This document shows positions 18,471-26,886 of a stretch of DNA of 30,000 bases, piece after piece. Source of the stretch: Endotrypanum monterogeii. Taxonomy: Eukaryota > Euglenozoa > Kinetoplastea > Trypanosomatida > Trypanosomatidae. Where the stretch lies: the NCBI GenBank assembly GCA_000333855.2, contig CM007314.1, positions 362,246 to 392,245 on the forward strand, read 5' to 3'. The notes beneath the pieces were generated by a model, which did no database searches, had not been told where the DNA came from, and worked only from the letters and a program-made list of their open reading frames with translations. The position numbers were made by a program, and so were the translations under genes. Each line of letters begins with the position of its first letter. Position 1 is the first letter of the stretch.

Positions 18471-20201
18471 ATGTCGCGTGTGACCTTGGCGCCGAAGCTG
18501 GAGGTTGTGACCGTGTACAGCGATCGCGCCCAACTCACCTTCTCTGCGCCCGTCTTACTCACGCCGTCCGCAAGCATTGTGATGGTTGTAGAGAACGTTG
18601 AGCATTGGGGCGATGTTGACTGGAGCACTGTGCAAGTGCGCTTAGGTGCGAACACAGATCTCGGCGTAGCCGCCTCGGTGCTCCTACAGAACATCTCGCC
18701 TATACGTGAGACTGTGAGCGAGGATGTGCGCGCAGATGTCCAGCGTCAGAAGGATGTGACCAAGCGGATCGAGGAGGAGCGATCTGTGTGTGAGGAAGAG
18801 ATTTCTGTCTTGGAGGAGTCTTTGGAGTACCTCAACCAGATTCAAAGTTTTGTAATCAGCGCCGTCCGCGGCGACTGCGCTTTATCGCCGGAGAGTGTGG
18901 GGCACCTTCAGGACTACCTGCAAAATCCTTCGAAGTGGAATGCGATGGGGTCTTTTTTATCAGCGCGGCGTGCCACTGCGCAGCGTGGGCTCATCGATAT
19001 GAGGAAAAAACTGAAGGATATTGAGGAGCGGCTTGCAAAGGCTCATCGGCGTTTGGAAGACCTTGGCGGCGACAGCGGCTTCCGGCTGCATGCGAGGAGC
19101 TCTCTGGAGGCGACTCTTGTCGTGGGTGCGGGAGTGGCTGATGGTGCCGAGCTACTGATTGAGTTATCGTGCATCGTGATGGGTGCAGGATGGTCGCCTT
19201 TGTATGACTTGCGTCTGAACTATGGGGAGTCGATGCTGGAGGTGTTGTATTCGGCGAATGTGCACCAATGCACCTCACTCGATTGGAAGAACGTGAGGTT
19301 GCGGTTGAGCACTGCGACACCACACATTGGTGGTTCTCCTCCGTCGCTGTGGCCGCGCTGGAGGATTGCGACGCGGCCGCCGGCCTCTACGCTTTGCAGG
19401 GGAGCTCGGTCACGGATGAATATGATGGCGTGTGCACTTCGGATGCCTGCGAATGAAGCGGTGGGCTACGGCGCTGCCCCGTTTGCACCGATGGTGGAGC
19501 AGGCGTTGGTGCAGGGCGGTGGCTCATGTTCAAATGCAACGCTGTACACGATTCCAGGACTTGTGACGGTGCGGCACGATAACGTAGATGTGAAGGTGAC
19601 AATTGCCCGGGAGAGTTTCCCTGCACGGCTGCGGTTTCTATGTATGCCGAAGGTAAACCCGCTTGTGTACCTCAGCGCGACGGCAGTGAACGCGACGGAC
19701 TACGAGTTCATTGCTGGTCCCTCGAAGGTGTTTTACGGGAACACATTTGTGAATCAGTCTGAGGTAGTGCACGTGTCACCAGGCGAGGAGTTCGAGGTAG
19801 CGCTTGGTCCGGATGAGACAGTCAAGGTGAGCCGTACACTCGTGAGACGCACGGAGTCGAACAAGACGACCCTCTTCTCGAGGTCTACGTCGAGGCTGAC
19901 GTTTCACTATGCGTACGCTGTTGAGTGCGGCGCGTTGCCGAGCGACGCCGCAGTGACGGTTGTGGTGAAGGACAACTACCCTGTCTCGTGCGACTCGGAT
20001 GTCGATGTGATGCTCATGCAGCCAGCGAGTACAGGGGTGAATGGTTGCTTTGATCCTTTGAATAGAATGACAGTCACAGTGGACGAAGACACACATGAGG
20101 TTGCATGGGAGTTATCGATGACGAAGCACGACGCGAGGAGCTTTGATATGATGTTCGTTGCAACTCACCCCAAGGAGAGGCCAGTCTTTGGACTAAGCTG
20201 A
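18471..20201 (+). CDS. DUF4140/DUF4139 domain protein
   Basis: A 576-residue protein of a family named from bacterial mucoidy-inhibitor A homologues and found across eukaryotic microbes; its biochemical role is not established. The N-terminal DUF4140 part (about 5-110) has the typical VYSDRAQLTFSAPVLL start, a two-strand motif that recurs in the family. Coiled-coil-type helices rich in E, K and R lie at about 84-125 and 165-205. The DUF4139 part (about 210-570) carries GAGWSPLYDLRLN (238-250), LDWKNVRLRLSTATP (270-284), LYTIPGLVTVRHD (from 358) and a C-terminal WELSM...ERPVFGL ending. The segment 285-357 is a variable linker with an unusual Arg/Met/Cys content, still open in frame. There is no signal peptide or membrane segment, so a cytosolic protein is likely. 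The start is the first ATG after the splice signals. No frameshift is seen. Confidence 0.9.
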   Translation: MSRVTLAPKLEVVTVYSDRAQLTFSAPVLLTPSASIVMVVENVEHWGDVDWSTVQVRLGANTDLGVAASVLLQNISPIRETVSEDVRADVQRQKDVTKRIEEERSVCEEEISVLEESLEYLNQIQSFVISAVRGDCALSPESVGHLQDYLQNPSKWNAMGSFLSARRATAQRGLIDMRKKLKDIEERLAKAHRRLEDLGGDSGFRLHARSSLEATLVVGAGVADGAELLIELSCIVMGAGWSPLYDLRLNYGESMLEVLYSANVHQCTSLDWKNVRLRLSTATPHIGGSPPSLWPRWRIATRPPASTLCRGARSRMNMMACALRMPANEAVGYGAAPFAPMVEQALVQGGGSCSNATLYTIPGLVTVRHDNVDVKVTIARESFPARLRFLCMPKVNPLVYLSATAVNATDYEFIAGPSKVFYGNTFVNQSEVVHVSPGEEFEVALGPDETVKVSRTLVRRTESNKTTLFSRSTSRLTFHYAYAVECGALPSDAAVTVVVKDNYPVSCDSDVDVMLMQPASTGVNGCFDPLNRMTVTVDEDTHEVAWELSMTKHDARSFDMMFVATHPKERPVFGLS

Positions 20202-20429
20202 CTGCTTCGTTCGTGAGGCGCACAAAGGGAGGGATGGGACGGCAGGAGGGAGTACCCACTCTCCACCTTGCTGGTTCCGAAACAGTGAACTATGCACCTC
20301 TGCTCTTTATTCGGGAGGCGCATGTTCTGCGTTAGATTTTCCAAGCAGTTATTGCGTGTGTCGATTGTCAGCATGCCGTTTCTTCACGTCATGTCGTCTG
20401 ACAAGGTTGTTGTGTTGCGTCATCGTTGA

Positions 20430-21330
20430 GTCTACCCTCCTCTCTTTTCTCGTCCTTTCTGTGTAGGGAATGGGACATCGTCACCACCGTGGCGACTGCG
20501 CTCATATTTTCCGCAGAGTTTCCTCGCCTTCGTCGCGGTTTTGTCCTCCTTTGTTTCGTGCCCCAAGTAAGGTGGAGTGTAAGTGGGGTCATTCCCCCCC
20601 CCCTCCCTCCTCTGAGAGTGACTGCTCTGTTTTTGTCATGGCACGAGCCCCGCCACCTACATCCGTGGCCTTGATGCGTACACAGTGCCGACAGCGGTTG
20701 GCGTGGTCGACTGCCTGTTAAAGGAAAGGCTCGCCGGCGTGTTTGATCTGGAGCGAGACGTGGGCGACGGAAAATGCGCGAGGAGACCTCGCTCTGTGCA
20801 CATGCAAGTGTGCACGTGTGAGGTACGCTGCGCCGCCTACCATCTGACTGGATGCGGCACGCGTGCGGGAGGCATGCCGAGAACACGTCGGGCGGCCCCA
20901 CTGAGACGTCGCAGTCTCCCGTGTGGTAGTTCCCCACCCCGTGTTGTAGAATGCAGTCGCGTGAGTGCGGCAGGATGGCTTCCTGAGCCGAATCGGCGTA
21001 CATGTAGACGCGCCCTCTGCTCCCTGCACGACAGCCGCCACGGCTTCTGTCCTTGAGCAGGACCCTGCGTGCGACTCGCGTGTACAAGGGCGTGTGGTGC
21101 GGTCCAGTGTGTTTGACATGGACTGCACCGCACGTGTGAGAGGAGGAGACGAGAGCGGACATGAAGGGTCCGTAGCGCACATGGCGTGATAGGATGGTCA
21201 AGACGGCTTGCCCTATGCCGCTGGTGTGCGGCGCTGGCCCACCAGAGCTCCCCGTGGGCTGTTGCAGAGTAGTACGTGGTGAAGTAGCACTTGGAGAGGG
21301 TGTACCTTGTAAGGGAAAACGTTATCCTGT
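20430..21330. other. GC-rich block without intact ORF, possible decayed element
   Basis: This block is clearly richer in G+C than neighbouring spacers and lacks their homopolymers and microsatellites, apart from a C10 run near 20593. On the + strand a frame at 20685-21056 starts out protein-like (VDCLLKERLAGVFDLERDVG) but becomes Arg/Cys-rich and has no ATG near its beginning. A 270-codon frame on the minus strand starts at TTG and is compositionally random. Possible identities are a degenerate SIDER-type retroposon, which Leishmania carries in 3' UTRs, or the remnant of a gene. I could not identify diagnostic retroposon ends by eye, so identity is left open. Confidence 0.3.
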
Positions 21331-21911
21331 ATCCATCTTCTGTGCCATTTGTTCAAGGGCTGTCTTCTAGTTGTCAGAGATACAACGCATATGGTTTTTA
21401 GTGGCTGGCGGGGATACTTGCCACCGACCGGGTCTTTTTTTTTTTGTCATCCTTTCAATTTTTTTTTTCGTTGCCAGGGTCCTTTAATGTGCATTCCGTG
21501 GTTCTGTTGCTTGCGAACGTCAGTATCAGTGGAATTTGTGAGCAGAGAGACGGGGAAGAAGGGCAGTTCTTGAGAGGGTGGCATGTGCGACACTCCCTAC
21601 CCCTGCTCCTGCCGCCTTCTCTCAGGCTTCATTTTTTTTTTTGTGGTATATTTCTCATATATGCCACGTCTTAATGAAATCAAAGCAGTCCTGTGTTTCT
21701 CTTTCAGAGCATTTTTTTTTTTTGGCCGCTCTTCATTTCCGTCTGTTTTTTTGTTTTTTTTTACTTGGGGATAAGAAAAAAAAACATGCATTTCTCGTGT
21801 ATGCTTTGTAAATGTTGCACGTACACATATGCACCTATTTATGTACATGCCGTTTCATGGTTATGTGCTCACCCTCGTCCACGCCGGTTCCCCCCTCCCC
21901 CCCCCCTGTCA

Positions 21912-21938
21912 ACACACACACACACATACACACACACG
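21912..21938. repeat. (CA)n microsatellite
   Basis: A CA run with one TA interruption, directly downstream of C-runs (CCCCTCCCCCCCCCC-type), in the spacer before the GCP4 gene. Confidence 0.9.
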
Positions 21939-22601
21939 CAGAGTTTAATGGCCGCATAAATGTATATTTATGAGCGCCCACACGTGTATTTATATATCAA
22001 TCCTTTTCAACCACATTTTTACTTCCTGTCACGCTTCTTTTATGTGTCAGACGTTTGAGGCCCATCAATTCTCTTTTTTTCATGGGCCTCATGCTTTCTC
22101 CTTTTTTTTTTTGCGATATCGTCCAACCGTTTTATAGGCAGACCGACCTTATCACTACTAACATATAGCGTCAGGGAGTCTGGCGGAAGAGGGGGGGAGG
22201 GTCACGGTCAATACAAAAAGAAAGACGATAGTCTGTCCATGTTCTTGTCTCAGCAGATATTATTTCTTTTTCCCCCCGTCGTTATATATATATTTCACCT
22301 CCACGTACGTCGCTTGTGATGTTGGCGGGATAGGTGCGTTTTGGGTGCACGAGGTCTCCTTCGTTCCTTACGTTTGAGATGTTTCGCATACACAAACAGA
22401 TACATACACGGGCGCGCGACCTGTTTGTTTGTGAAAATCTTTTTTTTTTTCCCTCCCTACGCGTTGCCTGCAGTGTGTATTATATCCCTTCCGTCTTCGG
22501 TTCCTGATCTGCTAGCGAGGGCGATCATGGTCTTGGTCGTTCTTCGGCTCCTCCTCCCTTTTTTTTTTTCTCTACCGTCCGATTAATAAAGGATGCATAC
22601 A

Positions 22602-22622
22602 CAAGGCCACAAAGTGGCCTTG
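22602..22622. other. Perfect 9-bp stem-loop
   Basis: CAAGGCCAC (22602-22610), loop AAA, GTGGCCTTG (22614-22622). The stem is GC-rich and has a minimal loop, in otherwise AT-rich spacer. In RNA it would be a stable hairpin. It is not followed by a T-run, and bacterial-type termination would not apply in this organism. Confidence 0.85.
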
Positions 22623-23303
22623 ATGGTGATCAACAGACGGGCTTTCGCTACGAATATGCTTGCTAATACATTTGCCCCTTTTGTTACTTTCCGACTTTTC
22701 TGGTCTCCATTTTTTAAAATTTTATTTTCCCTTTTCCCGTTACCTGTTTCTTTAATAGGCTGGAATCGGATTACGGTCGCTACTCCCAAGAAAACACTAA
22801 TGCAACAACAACAAAACAAACAAACATGAAAGGCAAAAAAAACAGAAGTCGACCGGAGTGCCCTGTGGGGGGGGGGGAGGGGGTCTGGGATGGGGTTGGT
22901 GGGGCTCTCGGGCTCGAGGGCACACCAAACATTTCCACCTCTTTCTCTACTGTCGCACTTCACAATCGAAACGTAAATGTATTGCAAATACAATGGGGAA
23001 GTGAACATGTCGGCTGTGGTGGTGATGCAGCTGCCGTGCATTCCCAGAGTGCGTGGGCTTATTATGAGCCTTCGTTCATGCGGATGGGTAGGAAAACCAC
23101 TGGGACGACCCTTCTCCCCTCCAACCCACCCACGGACTTCTTTTCTCCTCCCGGCTCCAGCCACCTTGGCACTACCTCTCCAGAAGAGTAGTAACTCATC
23201 TTTTTTCTTCACCACACCTAAATTCGTAACCCCATGCCAGGTGAAAATACATAGATACACTCAGGCAGGGAAGTATAAGAGCGAGAAAGTGAGGGAAGGG
23301 AAG

Positions 23304-23329
23304 GTGTGTGTGTGTGTGTGTGTGTGTGT
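23304..23329. repeat. (GT)n microsatellite
   Basis: About thirteen uninterrupted GT units preceded by a purine-rich GAGGGAAGGGAAG stretch, about 410 bp before the GCP4 start codon. Confidence 0.93.
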
Positions 23330-23640
23330 TCTCCTTGAGTTTTCTTCTATCATACTTGACTCACTCCCCTGTTCGAGGCGTTGACGCAGCACCATCGATC
23401 CCCTGAAGGGCACGCACATTCATACAGGCGAGCGCGTTTTGTTGGAAAGCGCTTAAGCGCTCACTCGTCGGCCATCATAGACACATACACGCACAGCGTT
23501 GCTTACATCCTCTGGCCCTCGACTACCCTCGACCCCTTACACTCGAGATTTTTTTTTTGTTTGCAGACTTTCTTACTTTGGTTTACGAACTCACCTCATA
23601 TCAGCCGTCTACTCGTGATCATCTTCTGTTTTGGTGATCT

Positions 23641-23670
23641 CTATCCCCCCCCTTTTTTTTTCCTCCACAG
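23641..23670 (+). promoter_or_regulatory. Predicted trans-splice acceptor for the GCP4 gene
   Basis: A C-run and T-run followed by CCTCCACAG gives one of the clearest acceptors in the window, with the AG at 23669-23670. The resulting 70-nt leader has no ATG before 23741. This site lies inside the longer upstream open frame and is the main reason for choosing the shorter protein. Confidence 0.65.
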
Positions 23671-23740
23671 TTTCGCTTCTCTGTTTGCTGAATCAGTGGG
23701 TCACGGAAGAGGGGACTTGCACTATTCACTAGCAACACCA

Positions 23741-26089
23741 ATGGAGGAGGTCAAGTGTGCCTTGCTGGGCTTCGCTTCAGCGCTTCTCAAGCAGCCGCTA
23801 GAGGCCTCTTCGTCCATAGCTACGCAGCGGGCATCGAATGCGGCGAGTTCAGAAAGCGCAGGTGGTGCATCCTCTGCGGCAGCGTTGCGCCACTACTGTG
23901 AGGCGCTTCCATTCCACCCTACGGAGCAACTCCTTCTGGAGCAGGTTTTGCCTTTGGGTCGAAGCTATCACAAGCTCCTGCAAGCCGTAAGGGAGGCTGC
24001 TGTCGGCCACACCGAAGGTCTGTACCCGGCTGCTATTGCGACCGGGGTTAGAAAGATTCTCGCCAGTTACGTGGAGGGGGTAAAGGCAGCTGAGACGCCG
24101 TCAGCGCTTGCAGCTCTTCCAACGACGTATGCCCTGACGTTTGCCTTATTGGAAGCCCTCATCCAGGAGCAGCAGCGCACAGAGGTTTGCCTTCCTCTGC
24201 TCGATCGTTTTTTTCATCATCAAGAGGTCCCGGCTGCCTTCCGCCGATTCATGGGGGAGAGCGTGTGGATAGCGGTGCTCTACACCACAGCGCATTATGT
24301 CGCACACGGTGTTGTATTGCACGCACGCCCGGATTTTTTTATTGCGTTGCGTACCAAACCAGCGGAGCCCGAGAAATCGAACGCGGTGGTGGGCAGCTCC
24401 TCGAGCGGTTTCAGCAGCGGCGGGGGTGAGGAGCATATTCTTTACACCGACCGTCTTCCTCCTGGTGTGTCACCCGAGCTGAGCCTCCTGATATTGGCAG
24501 CTGGAAAAGAGCGGCGCGTGTTGCTGCGGGACACCGATGTGCAGGCTGGCAGTGACTACCTGGAGCAGCTGGCTCTCGGCTCACAGGATGAGGCCGCCAA
24601 CGCTGTTTTCCACTCGATCTTCAACGCGCAGCTCTGCAGTGGTGGTGTTTTGGCGACCGAGGAGCTTGCGGCACGGGTGGAAGCGGCGAAGACGTTGTGG
24701 TCGAAGGCGTTGTGGGTGAAGGTCGGTGATTTGTCCTCTCTGAAGGTGTATCTTGCTGCCTTGCGCGATATGTTCCTTTGCCACCGTGGGGATGTGTGGT
24801 ATGCCTTCGTAGAACGCGTGTTGCCTGTTTTCGTAGGTGTGCAGGCGGTTCGACATGGCGGTCGTGATGGCGCGCCGGTGTCGATGCCTGTGGCGCCACT
24901 GTTATTGCCGCTGTCTCCCGCCGCTGCCGTGAAGCGGGACGGGAGTGCCACGGAGGGAAGGGAGACAAAAGACGAAGCGGGTGCTCCGAACTCGGAATCT
25001 CGTGCACTGGCTTCTCGTGTCGCCTCCCTCCAGCGAACGGCCGCAGACGCATTTATGTTTTCTTTATCTGTCAGCAGTTTGCGTGATACTGTCGGCTACG
25101 AGACCTTAACGATGCGGGTCGTGCCGAGCCGCGTCCACAAGGCAGACATCGCTTTCAGATCTGCCGAGAAGATACCATCAGGTGGGCGTAGCGGGAACAG
25201 CAGCAACGTGAGCGCGGCCGCATCGACGGAGGATATGGCACGACACTTGCTGCTTGTTGTTGAAGCTCTACATTTGCATTACACTGTTCCTCCGGGGCTG
25301 CAGCTGATCGTGTCATCGAAAGCGATGCAGTACTATCAGCGGCTTTTTTTGTTTCATATCACTCTTCGATTTTCACTCGAGGCGCTGGCAGTGACGCGCT
25401 CTCTTTTCTCGGAGGCGTTGGTGACTAACACACGGCCGTCGGTGGATCTGCGTCGCGCTTTTTCTCTGTATCATTTGCTGCACTTCATGGAGTCTTCGCT
25501 CGGCAACTACATGCAGGTGGATGTCATCAGCGTCTTTACCGCGAGGCTTGAGGAGCAGCTCGCGTCATCGGTGTGTACGAGCGTGGATCAGGCGAAGCGT
25601 TTTCACGACCAGTTCATATGGCGTGTGTCAGAGGCCACTTTTCTCACAGACGGCTCCGAGTCGCTGCTGCGTGCGTGCCAGTCTCTGCACACGTGCGCCA
25701 TGACGCTCTACACCCTTTGCATGCGCTACCGCATACCCTACTGGGCGGTCGATGGCGTCAATGAAACACCAGTGGAGGTACGAGTGACGCTTAGTGCCCT
25801 CGAAGCACGTGTGCAGCAGGAGGTCGTGGCGGTCTTTGTGGGTCACCTCAGCCTCGGTGGGCGTCCGTGGGAGCGCGCACTGTGGTTTCGCCTCGACTTC
25901 AATGGGTACTTTTCCCAGAACCGCTACCGGGCGGCTGCTCCTGTGATATTACCAAGTGGTGCCGCTTCAGTAAATACGTTGGGGCAGCCGCGCATGTTGC
26001 GCGCGCGAAGTACCGGTAGGCTGTCTCATTCGAGCGGTGAGACTACAGCACCACGACACCTAGTGATGAGGCGAGCGTCAGCTGCATAA
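23741..26089 (+). CDS. Gamma-tubulin complex component, GCP4-like (Spc97/Spc98 family)
   Basis: A 782-residue subunit of the gamma-tubulin complex that nucleates microtubules at basal bodies and other organising centres. The frame is open for 120 more codons upstream to a TTG, but the splice acceptor at 23670 makes the ATG at 23741 the start. Family landmarks are a short N-terminus without long extension (MEEVKCALLGF, then LPFHPTEQLLLEQVLPLG), LPPGVSPELSLLILAAGK (from 239), the GRIP1 end with LAALRDMFLCHRGDVWYAF, then a disordered linker rich in A, P, S and E. The GRIP2 part, which contacts gamma-tubulin, includes YTVPPGLQLIVSSKAMQYYQ and HFMESSLGNYMQVDVISVF. The C-terminal RLDFNGYFSQNR resembles the end of GCP4 proteins. 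Size and lack of an N-terminal extension also favour GCP4 over GCP2, 3, 5 or 6. A Ser/Gly insert at about 213-232 and a 50-residue basic tail are lineage features. Family assignment is firm and subtype likely. Confidence 0.88.
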   Translation: MEEVKCALLGFASALLKQPLEASSSIATQRASNAASSESAGGASSAAALRHYCEALPFHPTEQLLLEQVLPLGRSYHKLLQAVREAAVGHTEGLYPAAIATGVRKILASYVEGVKAAETPSALAALPTTYALTFALLEALIQEQQRTEVCLPLLDRFFHHQEVPAAFRRFMGESVWIAVLYTTAHYVAHGVVLHARPDFFIALRTKPAEPEKSNAVVGSSSSGFSSGGGEEHILYTDRLPPGVSPELSLLILAAGKERRVLLRDTDVQAGSDYLEQLALGSQDEAANAVFHSIFNAQLCSGGVLATEELAARVEAAKTLWSKALWVKVGDLSSLKVYLAALRDMFLCHRGDVWYAFVERVLPVFVGVQAVRHGGRDGAPVSMPVAPLLLPLSPAAAVKRDGSATEGRETKDEAGAPNSESRALASRVASLQRTAADAFMFSLSVSSLRDTVGYETLTMRVVPSRVHKADIAFRSAEKIPSGGRSGNSSNVSAAASTEDMARHLLLVVEALHLHYTVPPGLQLIVSSKAMQYYQRLFLFHITLRFSLEALAVTRSLFSEALVTNTRPSVDLRRAFSLYHLLHFMESSLGNYMQVDVISVFTARLEEQLASSVCTSVDQAKRFHDQFIWRVSEATFLTDGSESLLRACQSLHTCAMTLYTLCMRYRIPYWAVDGVNETPVEVRVTLSALEARVQQEVVAVFVGHLSLGGRPWERALWFRLDFNGYFSQNRYRAAAPVILPSGAASVNTLGQPRMLRARSTGRLSHSSGETTAPRHLVMRRASAA

Positions 26090-26649
26090 CTGCGACTGTG
26101 CAAAGAGGGGGTAGGCTGCGTACAGGGTCTGATGGTTCGTTCAGCTCTGTTGTCTTTCTCCGCGTGCCCGAATACCCGTGTGACCTGCTTTTCGCTGTCC
26201 CGCATTTCATGAACCTCGTTGCAGGCCATCCTATCGATGACTATCGCGTGCGTACGTGCAGACAAGCATGCATGCAGGCAGGCATGTGCAGTGCACTTCG
26301 CCCCTAGTCTCCCCATCGCATCGCCGTTGTGTGACGCCGTGCTTCTCGACGTTCCTTTTCCCAATTATCGAATGCCGACCTTCGCCCTTCGATCCCCGTC
26401 TAACACTGGCGACACCCTCAATACGACACTGTCCCGACGTTGAACTTCCGCGTGCTTCTATTTCACGGTTCTTTGCTTTTTTCTTTACGTCAGGAAAAAA
26501 GGCGTCTATTACGTGCCGTCGTCACGCACTCTTCCTCCCCACACGCGCACACCGCCTGACAGGAATACAGGTACCAGTCCTGCGTCGCACTCTTCCCTTT
26601 GTCATACTTTTCATAGTTGCCATTACCAAGCCATCGGCACCTCACATGT
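26090..26649. other. Short spacer between GCP4 and RBBP4-like genes
   Basis: About 560 bp. It contains a GCATGCATGCAGGCAGGCATG-like short repeat near 26267-26286 and C/T-rich sequence toward the next acceptor. Overlapping frames of 60-110 codons on both strands begin at GTG or lack coding bias. No gene is supported. This is the tightest spacing between genes in the window. Confidence 0.6.
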
Positions 26650-26710
26650 CTCGCCCACTCTTCCTCTTCCCCCACTTTCTTCCCCCCCCCCTCATCGTTC
26701 CCTAACCCAG
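26650..26710 (+). promoter_or_regulatory. Predicted trans-splice acceptor for the RBBP4-like gene
   Basis: A strong C/T tract (CTTCCTCTTCCCCCACTTTC and onward) ends in CCCTAACCCAG with AG at 26709-26710. The 176-nt leader is ATG-free up to 26887 and carries (CAA)n at about 26746-26763 and a CCCA/CA repeat at about 26787-26815. Later AG dinucleotides are possible but have weaker tracts. Confidence 0.55.
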
Positions 26711-26786
26711 AATCTGCACTCTCAGATACAGGATAGCCAACAAAAGCGAACAACAACAACAACAGCTGGAAAAAAAAAAGCCATCC

Positions 26787-26815
26787 CACACCCACCCACC
26801 CACACACACACACAG
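26787..26815. repeat. CCCA/CA microsatellite in a 5' leader
   Basis: CACACCCACCCACCCACACA-type sequence between the predicted splice acceptor and the start codon of the RBBP4-like gene. If the upstream AG is used, it lies in the mature 5' UTR. Confidence 0.85.
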
Positions 26816-26886
26816 GAGACTCTCTCGCACCAGAAACTTTACACGTCTTTAGCAGACGGAAACAACGGCGGGCAGAACAGAGAGAA

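Larger units (their letters stand above)
20202..23640. other. Long spacer with GC-rich block, G-quadruplex and hairpin
   Basis: About 3.4 kb without a supported gene. Its first part (20.4-21.3 kb) is a GC-rich block unlike the other spacers, listed separately. Beyond that come T-runs, a CA microsatellite at 21912-21938, a perfect 9-bp stem-loop at 22602-22622, a G-run cluster at 22867-22904, a GT repeat at 23304-23329 and a 14-bp palindrome at 23448-23461. An in-frame extension upstream of the GCP4 gene (23381-23740) begins at TTG and is interrupted by the predicted splice acceptor, so it is treated as non-coding. Confidence 0.6.

Noticed and set aside
19330..19540. Possible frameshift in the DUF4139 protein linker
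   Set aside because: The stretch reads oddly (Arg, Met and Cys-rich), but the motifs before (LSTATP) and after (LYTIPG) are in the same frame, and the family is variable here.
20389..21201. 270-codon open frame on the minus strand
   Set aside because: It opposes the direction of all neighbouring genes, begins at TTG, and is a random-looking mix of His, Arg, Cys and Thr. It follows from the GC-rich block having few stops.
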